Source of the DNA: Clostridiales bacterium UBA1758
Lineage (GTDB): Bacteria; Bacillota; Clostridia; Oscillospirales; UBA1758
Direction of reading: 5' to 3'
Length of the DNA stretch: 7,533 bases
Assembly (NCBI GenBank): GCA_002315595.1
Contig: DCHG01000014.1
Span: 1-7,533, forward strand
The position numbers and the translations under genes are program-made. Of the stretch, positions 1 to 5,732 are shown piece after piece (position 1 is the stretch's first letter; each line of letters begins with the position of its first letter). The notes below the pieces were generated by a model. It had not been told where the DNA came from. It saw only the letters and a program-made list of their open reading frames with translations, and did no database searches.

Positions 1-2
1 GT

Positions 3-66
3 GGATGAGGTTGGTGGAAGTCGCAACACCGGGACGATGTGGGCATCGTCCCCTACGACCTCATCC
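3..66. repeat. Nested palindromic element, REP-like
   Basis: An inner hairpin has a perfect 9-bp stem (GGGACGATG at 31-39, CATCGTCCC at 44-52) around a 4-base loop. Outside it, GGATGAGGT (3-11) is exactly complementary to ACCTCATCC (58-66). The two inverted repeats nest, so the whole 64-base stretch can fold into one structure. A third, imperfect pairing is possible between about 16-27 and 82-94, which would compete with the outer stem. No T-tract follows either arm, so it is a poor candidate for an intrinsic terminator. From general memory of gut Clostridia, intergenic elements of the form GTAGGGG...CCCC are common there. The assignment as a dispersed repeat is an inference, because only one copy is in the window. 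Confidence 0.5.
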
Positions 67-95
67 GTCATTGCCTTCGTCGTTGCCACCTTCCC

Positions 96-133
96 CACAA
101 AACAAACCACCCTCCCGACGATCGGGAGGGTGG
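96..133 (-). terminator. Intrinsic terminator of the surface-protein gene
   Basis: The stem is perfect over 12 bp: CCACCCTCCCGA (107-118) pairs with TCGGGAGGGTGG (122-133) around a 3-base loop. Read on the minus strand, the GC-rich stem is followed directly by a T-rich run (TTTGTTTTGTG, the complement of 96-106). The stem starts 10 bases after the TAA stop of the minus-strand gene, the usual place for a factor-independent terminator. The plus-strand right flank is less T-rich, so termination mainly serves the leftward gene. Confidence 0.93.
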
Positions 134-142
134 CATTGCATT

Positions 143-3100
143 TTACAGAGAGTTGATCGTTTCGGTCACATCGACCGGGACATAATTGCTATTGAGATAG
201 AAAATCCTGACGGAAGCGGCGTTTGCGGAATTCGCAAGGCTGAACATCGCAACCTTTGCATTTGCGCCCGCCGTCTGCGTCTGGCAGGAAATCATTCTGC
301 CGTTCGCGTCATAACTCGCCACGAGAATGATCGACGCGCTCGTCTTGGTCACAGCGGTGACGTTGACGGTATCGCCGGATTTTTTCGCGGCATTTGCGAC
401 CTTGACAATGGTGTAGGTCGAGAATTTGTTCGTTCCGAAGGTCAGTTCGCCGGTTTCGTTATTGTAACTTGCGCCGATCTCTTCGGTCGTGGTGACATTG
501 CCGTCGGTGTGTTCGCGGATGACCGCGTAATCGTCGTCGCCGTAAACGCCCGTGTCGAGGGTGAGCGTAACGTCGATTTCGTCGTCGAACGAGGTCAAAT
601 TGCTCGTCCAGTTGCCACGGTCGCCGCCTTTGCTGACAATGTTGTCAAGGGTGAGGTTCAGACTGTCGAGCGCGCCGGAGAACCCCGCGGTCGCGGTATC
701 ATCCACGGTCAGCGAAAGCGTACCCGCAGTCGCCGCATTTGCACCGTTTGTAATCGACGCGGAACTGACGCCGGTCGTATTCTTCGTCACGGTATTTTGC
801 GTTTGCTCGAAGGTGACGATGAAGTGGACATTGCCGTTTTCACGGACGGTGAACTGATAGCAACTGACGCCTTCCTGCGGATCAAAATCCTCCATCAAAT
901 CGACGTCGTTTGCGTCGATGGACTTGATCTGGTAGCCGTAATCCGGGGTAATGCGGTAGTCGATTTTACTGTCACCGCCGGTGAAGATCGGGAAGAAAAT
1001 ATCGCCGTTGCTGTACGAGAAGCCGTATTGCAACATCTTGTCATCCGCGGCTTTGTAATTTTCCGAATAGGTGTCGGAGTTGCCGTCCGCAAGCAAGTCA
1101 AGCGAATAAATGTCGTTGCTTTCGTTGACTTCCGTCGCAATATTGGTGTAGATCTTGTCGCCGATGTGAATACGGTCGACGGTAACGTCTCCGTTTTCGG
1201 TGCGGATATTTCCGCTCATGCCGTAAGAAACCGTGTACCAAATCTTTTCCCAAAGGATGCGAACTGCAAACGACGAGTTGTCGGTGTCACCGCGTGTCAT
1301 GGTGTAAGTATAAACACCGGTGTCGCTGTTGAACTTGATCGGGCAGGCTTCCGCATCGGAATAGAGGATGTAATTTTCGCTTTCGTGTCCGTTTTCGTCA
1401 AAGGTCGTGACGACAAGTCCGAAGAATTCGCAATAGCGCGCCGGGTACTCTTCGCCGTTGCCCTTGAAGTATCTCGGCTTGATGTTGAGCGTGAAGTCAT
1501 CGCCTGTGGCGATTTCCCCGCTTTCGAAGGTATTTTCGTTCGAGCAGTTGACGTTGACCGCCGCATTGTCGCCGATCTTGTAACTGACGACCTCATCGTC
1601 AAACAAGGTCTTGTCATTGTTGCTGCGCAAATCCCAAAGCAGGCTGAAATTGCCGTCTTCGGGGACGACGGAGTCGTTTTCCCAAAGGATTTCGACAAGA
1701 ATTCCCGCGGATGAGTCACGGGTGATGGTGCATTTGTACATTCCCTTCATGCCGTCCCATGTGATCGCGGCGGGGGAAGCCGTCGATTTCTGATCCATAT
1801 CGACATATTCATTGTCGATCGGATCCGGGACGGAATGGTTGTAAACCCTCGTGATCACGTCGGCTTCTTCGTTTTCGCCGACCGTCGTGATACGCAGTCC
1901 GTAGAAACTGCCGAGATTTCCGCCGTTTGCCTTCGGCTTGATGTAAAGGTCAACGGTATTTGCGCCCGCGACGGAGGTCAGGGCGTTACTGTCGATCGTG
2001 CCCGCATCGCCGGTACCGACGGCAACTTCCACCATCGGGGCGGTATCGCCGTCGCCGAGTTGGGGCAGGTTGAAAAATACGTTCAGTTCGTCGTCATTCG
2101 GACGGATCGGACGGTCGCCGGGTTCGGGCTCGTTTCCGCCTTCACGGATCTCGAAATTGAGCCATCCGTTGAGGTGAACGCCCTGACCGACGCAGGTGAG
2201 GTCGGTGACGAAGTCCGTCACATTGAGGGTGGTGCCGAAGCCGCCGGAGCCGTGGAGTTCGACACGCATTCCTTCGGTAAAGGTATTGCCGAGGGTGAAG
2301 GTGACGCTGTCCGCATCATCCTGCGGAACGGCAACTCTGTAACGGTCGGCGACATCGTCGTACTCAATGTCCGCACCCGAAACGGTGACGGTGACCGAAA
2401 CCGTTTCGTTGACGGGAACGGTGGCAACATTACCGCTGACCTCCGTTCCCTCCGGGAAGACAATGCCGAGTTCGTCCGTCTGCGGATCACCGCCGCCCTG
2501 ATTTGAGAAGTGGAGTTCCATATATCGGTTATCATTGCCGATATTCCATGTATAATCGACCGAGCCGTCCTGTTTGGGGGTGAATTCGGTGATGTTGTCA
2601 CTGCCGACGGCGATACTGTTCAGCACTTCGTTTTGTCCCGGAGTGATCGTCAAATTCAGCGAAGTGACGGTATCCGGCAGGATGTATTTCGTCTTTTCGC
2701 CGAGGCTGATCTTTTTGTCACCCGCGACATTCGCCAAAATACTGTCCGAGTCGGTGACGGTCGCCGTGTTGCTGAAACTGTTGATTTCGATGGAAATTTC
2801 GCCGTCACCGGGTTGGAGGTCGTTATAATCCTTTTCCGCCTGCGACCACCAAACGCGGAAGACAACGCCGTTGTTTTTGCTCGGCGTGAAGGAGTAAACA
2901 CCCGAAGCAGCGACCAAATTCGTCATCGTGTTCGGGTTTTGATCGTCGCCGTCATAAACTTCCGCAACGACGACCGGCGAATAGGTGCCTTCGTCATCGG
3001 GCGGGGTGAGTTTGAATTGGATCGCCTGTCCGGCGGTAAAGGTGTACGGACCGTCGTAGTTCTGATCGTCCCATCTGTTCGGATAGGTCGTCGTACCGGC

Positions 3101-5509
3101 GACATTCGTCACCGCCGCGTTATTGCGTCCGTCGTAGTCAAACCAGTAGTTGGAATAGTACGGCGCGTTATTGTCCCAGTCGCCGAAATCAAAGCGAAGC
3201 AGCACAAATCCGCCGTTTGCGTCGTGGAAAGCGGAATAGTCCAACACGCCGTTTTGGTAGGCGCTTTCGGGGTTGCCCAGGGCGTTGTAACCGTCGCCGT
3301 CCGCTTCCTGCTCGATCCAGACATTCACAAGTGATTTGTTCGTGTCCGGCGTCACCGTGAAGGAAACGGTTTCGGGGGCTTCCGTCCAGCCGACCTTTGT
3401 GTGACCGTTGTAAGAAACCTGATCGGTCGCCGACACGCTGACGGAGCCTTCGTCGTTTGACTCAAATTCGACCATGTACGGCATATTGAAACCTTCGTAT
3501 GCGCAGGCTTCTTCCGACCACCAGACGCGGATGATAAATCCGTTGTCCTTTTCCGGCGTGAAGGAATAAACGCCCTGATTCGCCGTCAAAATGTCGTGCG
3601 TATTCGGGGTTTCGTCTTCGCCGTCAAAGACTTCGACTTCGACGACCGGCGTTCCCACATTGCCGGCAGGCGGGTTCAGCGTGAACGAAACCGTTTCGTA
3701 ATCTTCGCCGTTTTTGTGGAATTCCTGCACGGCTTTATTGTTGAAAATATAATTGTCGTTTGCGCGCTGAACGCTTGCGTTGCCTTCGCAATCGTCGTAT
3801 TCAAAGTAGAAAAGGAAATTGTCGGGGACGTTCATCGAGAAGTCAAAGTTGACATTGACGAATTTATAGCCTTCTCTTTCCTCGTTGTATCTGCTATCGG
3901 TGAGATAGATCTTGAAGGTGCTGTTTTCGGCGTCATAACGGTTGTCGGTATCAAGGTTGACAAATCCGTCTTCATTGCCCTCGGAGGCTTCCTGCTCGAT
4001 ACGAATTCCGTCGATGAATTCGCCTTCTTTCGGCGAAAGGTCAAATGTCAGCGAACCGACGGAACTTTTGGCGTGTACCTTCGTCGTGTTGCCGAAGGTC
4101 ACGGTTTCGAAATTCAGTCCGCTGAGTCCCGTGGTGTTCAAGGTCGCCGTACCGTTGTTGTTCCAGTGGAATTCGACATAGTACGGATAGGTCGCCGTGG
4201 ATGTGAAATTGCTGAAATTGTAATCATCTTCCGTCCAGTAAATGCGAATCTCGAACGGTGCATTCCCGATCGGGGTGAAGGTGAAGCGGTTGTTGTCGTC
4301 GATATCGATTTGATAGAGTGCGAGATTATCCTGTTCAATGCTGATGACGTTATTTGCTACGATCGCTTCGGTATCGGTCGAGAAAAGCGTGTTGAACTGA
4401 TCGTAGGTGACGATATCGACACGGTACGGCTTTGTATGCGCGTCTTCATCCTCAACCACCGGGTTGTCCGCGATCTCAAAGGTCATCTTGTCGTACACAA
4501 AGCCGAGTTCCTCTACGTTTTCATCGTACCAACTGGGCATAAAGCACGGGGTTTCCTTAAACCAGCGGCGTTCACCGTTGACAAAGGGAACGATGGTCGT
4601 CGAGTCTAAAACCATGCTCAGACGGGGTGCGTCGCTACACTGGTACAGGGCGGTGAATTGAAGCGGATTGAGTCCGTCGCCGTCCATGGGTACATTCACC
4701 CATTTCAGTCCGTTCGCTTCCTTCATTTCAAAGGCTTCGATATGCTCAAACGGGCCGATCACCATCGTCTCGGCATAAAGATCCGGCTTGGACTTATTGG
4801 TGTTCAAAACGGAATTGCCCTGATCGTCATACAGATCGACACTGCAATTCGAGCCGTGATTGGCGATCAGTTTTGCACCCTGCTCGGCATTGATCTCACC
4901 GGTGGCAGTCGTTTGGTAACCCGCCTCTGTGCCGAGATAACCGTACGCACTGATTTCGACCGTACCGCCGTTTTCGATCGTGAGCGTCGTGTCCTGCTTG
5001 ACGGTGGCGTAGCCGAAGTGCAGGTATTCGCCGTTACCGACCGTACCCGAAACATAGCACTCTTTCGACACCTGCGTGTACGCCACTGCTTCGATATTAC
5101 CGACTTCGTCGTATTCCGTCGGCATTGTCAGACTGTGCGCCTGCGTAAAGGTCGCACCGCCGACTGTCAGACTGCCGCCGCCGATGATGGTCAGGGTGTC
5201 CGTCGAAACATTGCCGTTTTTACCGACGGTGACATTCACGCCGTCGATGAGAAGCGTCTGCCCCGAATAATCGGTGTTGATCTCATAATTTCCGGAGCCG
5301 GAAATATAAACGATCGTGCAGAAATCGGGGAAGAATTCCGTTTCAATAACAAATTCTTCCGTTGGATCCTCATCCTGGTTGACCGTGACATATTTTACCG
5401 TCACGTTGTCCGCACCCGACGCATATTCGCCGAACGCCGTCGTCGGAACAAGCGACAGGCATAGGACGAACGCGACAAGCAGGCTCGTCAGTTGTTTGAA
5501 TTTCTTCAT
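143..5509 (-). CDS. Giant secreted modular repeat protein (putative surface protein)
   Basis: The gene encodes about 1788 residues, probably exported by Sec and acting at or outside the cell surface. Its ligand or substrate is unknown. The chosen start opens a classic signal peptide: basic KKFK, a hydrophobic core at residues 8-21, then a likely cleavage after AFG at 27. An in-frame ATG 10 codons upstream (5537-5539) is rejected because the ribosome binding site lies between the two starts. Residues 82-220 have short alternating beta-strand and glycine segments (TLTIIGGGSLTV, LTIENGGTVEI) suggesting a beta-helix-like or carbohydrate-binding fold. Residues 399-1006 carry related tandem modules, and 1141-1421 carry a second pair. 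A Pro/Glu/Asp-rich linker lies at 1122-1140. Residues 1570-1703 end in FGTNKFSTYTIV, a C-terminal motif often seen in clostridial exported proteins. Residues 1713-1788 form a small beta domain. No LPXTG, SLH repeats, lipobox or C-terminal membrane helix is visible, so the means of attachment is unclear. The protein is very acidic. No catalytic motif was recognised, and a specific adhesin role is unproven. Confidence 0.9.
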   Translation of the reverse strand: MKKFKQLTSLLVAFVLCLSLVPTTAFGEYASGADNVTVKYVTVNQDEDPTEEFVIETEFFPDFCTIVYISGSGNYEINTDYSGQTLLIDGVNVTVGKNGNVSTDTLTIIGGGSLTVGGATFTQAHSLTMPTEYDEVGNIEAVAYTQVSKECYVSGTVGNGEYLHFGYATVKQDTTLTIENGGTVEISAYGYLGTEAGYQTTATGEINAEQGAKLIANHGSNCSVDLYDDQGNSVLNTNKSKPDLYAETMVIGPFEHIEAFEMKEANGLKWVNVPMDGDGLNPLQFTALYQCSDAPRLSMVLDSTTIVPFVNGERRWFKETPCFMPSWYDENVEELGFVYDKMTFEIADNPVVEDEDAHTKPYRVDIVTYDQFNTLFSTDTEAIVANNVISIEQDNLALYQIDIDDNNRFTFTPIGNAPFEIRIYWTEDDYNFSNFTSTATYPYYVEFHWNNNGTATLNTTGLSGLNFETVTFGNTTKVHAKSSVGSLTFDLSPKEGEFIDGIRIEQEASEGNEDGFVNLDTDNRYDAENSTFKIYLTDSRYNEEREGYKFVNVNFDFSMNVPDNFLFYFEYDDCEGNASVQRANDNYIFNNKAVQEFHKNGEDYETVSFTLNPPAGNVGTPVVEVEVFDGEDETPNTHDILTANQGVYSFTPEKDNGFIIRVWWSEEACAYEGFNMPYMVEFESNDEGSVSVSATDQVSYNGHTKVGWTEAPETVSFTVTPDTNKSLVNVWIEQEADGDGYNALGNPESAYQNGVLDYSAFHDANGGFVLLRFDFGDWDNNAPYYSNYWFDYDGRNNAAVTNVAGTTTYPNRWDDQNYDGPYTFTAGQAIQFKLTPPDDEGTYSPVVVAEVYDGDDQNPNTMTNLVAASGVYSFTPSKNNGVVFRVWWSQAEKDYNDLQPGDGEISIEINSFSNTATVTDSDSILANVAGDKKISLGEKTKYILPDTVTSLNLTITPGQNEVLNSIAVGSDNITEFTPKQDGSVDYTWNIGNDNRYMELHFSNQGGGDPQTDELGIVFPEGTEVSGNVATVPVNETVSVTVTVSGADIEYDDVADRYRVAVPQDDADSVTFTLGNTFTEGMRVELHGSGGFGTTLNVTDFVTDLTCVGQGVHLNGWLNFEIREGGNEPEPGDRPIRPNDDELNVFFNLPQLGDGDTAPMVEVAVGTGDAGTIDSNALTSVAGANTVDLYIKPKANGGNLGSFYGLRITTVGENEEADVITRVYNHSVPDPIDNEYVDMDQKSTASPAAITWDGMKGMYKCTITRDSSAGILVEILWENDSVVPEDGNFSLLWDLRSNNDKTLFDDEVVSYKIGDNAAVNVNCSNENTFESGEIATGDDFTLNIKPRYFKGNGEEYPARYCEFFGLVVTTFDENGHESENYILYSDAEACPIKFNSDTGVYTYTMTRGDTDNSSFAVRILWEKIWYTVSYGMSGNIRTENGDVTVDRIHIGDKIYTNIATEVNESNDIYSLDLLADGNSDTYSENYKAADDKMLQYGFSYSNGDIFFPIFTGGDSKIDYRITPDYGYQIKSIDANDVDLMEDFDPQEGVSCYQFTVRENGNVHFIVTFEQTQNTVTKNTTGVSSASITNGANAATAGTLSLTVDDTATAGFSGALDSLNLTLDNIVSKGGDRGNWTSNLTSFDDEIDVTLTLDTGVYGDDDYAVIREHTDGNVTTTEEIGASYNNETGELTFGTNKFSTYTIVKVANAAKKSGDTVNVTAVTKTSASIILVASYDANGRMISCQTQTAGANAKVAMFSLANSANAASVRIFYLNSNYVPVDVTETINSL
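1247..1651 (-). repeat. Protein repeat module B, copy 2
   Basis: This encodes residues about 1287-1421. It matches copy 1 through NFSLLWDLRSN, TLNIKPRYFKGNGE, FFGLVVTTFDENG, and GVYTYTMTRG...AVRILWE. The strongest shared blocks are IKP, FxGLxxTTxxEN and the closing ILWE. Identity is lower than in the best part of module A, so the duplication appears older. Confidence 0.65.
1679..2089 (-). repeat. Protein repeat module B, copy 1
   Basis: This encodes residues about 1141-1277, directly after the proline-rich linker. Landmarks in order are LNVFFNLPQ, VEVAVG, TVDLYIKPKANGG, FYGLRITTVGENEE, then GMYKCTITRD...ILVEILWE. The same order appears in copy 2 about 10 residues further on. The closing segment resembles the YSFTP...RVWW motif of module A, so both module types may end on the same strand pair. 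Confidence 0.65.
2492..2902 (-). repeat. Protein repeat module A, copy 3, partial or diverged
   Basis: This encodes residues about 870-1006. The first 21 residues closely match the start of copy 2 (GVYSFTP, then RVWWSQ in place of RVWWSE). After a short linker (LQPGDGE) the similarity fades. The remainder keeps only general features such as LNLTITPGQNEVLNSIAV and a final NRYMELHFSN. It ends at a glycine-rich hinge (NQGGGDPQ). It may be a shorter related domain rather than a true truncated copy. Confidence 0.6.
2903..3574 (-). repeat. Protein repeat module A, copy 2
   Basis: This encodes residues about 646-869. The stretch from the end of copy 1 into the start of copy 2 (3509-3694) aligns with 2837-3025 at the end of copy 2 and start of copy 3. 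By eye about half of some 62 residues are identical, including GVYSFTP and RVWWS. The DNA is also visibly similar there: GGCGTGAAGGA(A/G)TAAAC occurs at both places on the plus strand. This indicates internal duplication, followed by divergence of the central parts. Confidence 0.8.
3575..4315 (-). repeat. Protein repeat module A, copy 1
   Basis: This encodes residues about 399-645 of the surface protein. It opens with the motif NRFTFTPIGNAPFEIRIYW, continues through PYYVEFHW, and holds an IRIEQEA block and an aromatic NFDFS...FYFEYDD block. It ends with PPAGNVGTPVVEVEVFDGED. The same order of landmarks recurs in the next module: VWIEQEA, RFDFGD...WFDYDG, then SPVVVAEVYDGDD. Copy 1 is the more diverged at its start. 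No known domain name is assigned; beta-sandwich structure is inferred from the alternating hydrophobic pattern. Confidence 0.75.
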
Positions 5510-5516
5510 GAAAAAG

Positions 5517-5523
5517 CCCTCTC
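5517..5523 (-). promoter_or_regulatory. Ribosome binding site of the surface-protein gene
   Basis: On the minus strand GAGAGGG lies 7 bases before the ATG at 5509. It sits downstream of the alternative in-frame ATG at 5537-5539 and so cannot serve that codon. Together with the signal peptide beginning at 5509, it fixes the start. Confidence 0.75.
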
Positions 5524-5545
5524 TTTCAAGGTTGATCATCGACGC

Positions 5546-5570
5546 TCGGGCTTAATCGCCCGTAAGCATA
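5546..5570 (-). promoter_or_regulatory. Leader hairpin in the surface-gene 5' UTR
   Basis: Within the predicted leader of about 69 bases, CGGGC (5547-5551) pairs with GCCCG (5558-5562) around a 6-base loop. The stem can be lengthened across a small bulge by GCT/AGC. It lies between the predicted transcription start and the ribosome binding site and has no T-tract after it, so it is not a typical terminator. It may stabilise the mRNA or affect translation. Function is inferred. Confidence 0.5.
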
Positions 5571-5584
5571 ACTATACAGTCTTT

Positions 5585-5612
5585 ATTATAACATCAATTC
5601 CGCGAAAATCAA
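5585..5612 (-). promoter_or_regulatory. Sigma-70/SigA-type promoter of the surface-protein gene
   Basis: Reading the minus strand, a consensus TATAAT (-10, plus-strand 5585-5590) is preceded after 16 bases by TTGATT (-35, 5607-5612). Transcription would start near 5578, giving a leader of about 69 bases. A weaker overlapping option is TATAGT at 5571-5576. A consensus TTGACA at 5629-5634 is too far from TATAAT to pair with it, and belongs to the TGTCA palindrome. Confidence 0.75.
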
Positions 5613-5628
5613 CCGTTTTTTCCCATTC

Positions 5629-5647
5629 TGTCAATGACATCTTGTCA
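5629..5647. promoter_or_regulatory. TGTCA palindrome, candidate shared operator
   Basis: TGTCAATGACA (5629-5639) is a perfect 5-bp inverted repeat around one base. A third half-site, TGTCA, follows at 5643-5647 and is also part of the -35 box TTGTCA of the rightward promoter. The heptamer TGTCAAT occurs at 5629-5635 and 5643-5649, 14 bases apart. The cluster lies between the -35 boxes of the two divergent promoters. Such symmetry is typical of binding sites for dimeric HTH regulators. The link to the adjacent tandem-HTH protein is an inference. Confidence 0.55.
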
Positions 5648-5670
5648 ATTTCCTCTCCGCCTGCTATACT
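5642..5670 (+). promoter_or_regulatory. Promoter of the tandem-HTH gene
   Basis: TTGTCA (5642-5647) and TATACT (5665-5670) are separated by exactly 17 bases. TG at 5662-5663 makes an extended -10. Transcription should begin near 5677, giving a leader of about 55 bases before the ATG at 5733. The -35 box overlaps the third TGTCA half-site, which would fit repression by a protein bound there. Confidence 0.82.
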
Positions 5671-5694
5671 TGAAGCCCAAAAACTGCTATACTT
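5661..5694 (+). repeat. 11-bp direct repeat carrying two extended -10 elements
   Basis: CTGCTATACTT occurs at 5661-5671 and again at 5684-5694, offset by 23 bases. Each copy contains TGCTATACT, an extended -10. The first has a proper -35; the second has none at a normal distance and could only act as an extended -10 promoter or as part of an operator. AT-rich sequence (TTATATAAATATAA) follows the second copy. Confidence 0.6.
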
Positions 5695-5721
5695 ATATAA
5701 ATATAACCCGCAAACTTTTTC

Positions 5722-5729
5722 GAGGTGAT
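5722..5729 (+). promoter_or_regulatory. Ribosome binding site of the tandem-HTH gene
   Basis: GAGGTGAT is an exact match to part of the anti-Shine-Dalgarno complement, with the GAGG core 7 bases before the ATG at 5733. It decides the start against the upstream in-frame ATG at 5634, which would lie inside the promoter. Confidence 0.88.
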
Positions 5730-5732
5730 ACC

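Noticed and set aside
5..1714. Long plus-strand open frame of 569 codons opposite the surface-protein gene, with similar open frames at 1835-2506, 2510-3334, 3596-4609 and 4658-5464
   Set aside because: All lie in the plus-strand frame that is codon-aligned with the minus-strand gene. Stops there need TTA, CTA or TCA codons in the real gene, which uses few of them. The translations lack domain character and ribosome binding sites, and the real gene has promoter, signal peptide and terminator.
5510..5539. Ten-codon N-terminal extension of the surface protein from the ATG at 5537-5539
   Set aside because: It would put acidic residues ahead of the signal peptide and has no ribosome binding site of its own. 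The GAGAGGG site serves the ATG at 5509.
5629..5634. Consensus TTGACA on the minus strand as the -35 of the surface-protein promoter
   Set aside because: It is 38 bases from TATAAT. At the normal 17-base distance only a poor -10 is found, so it is better explained as part of the palindrome.
5634..5732. Upstream in-frame extension of the tandem-HTH gene
   Set aside because: It would begin before the -35 box and contain the promoter. The ATG at 5733 has an excellent GAGGTGAT site and begins directly with the HTH helix.
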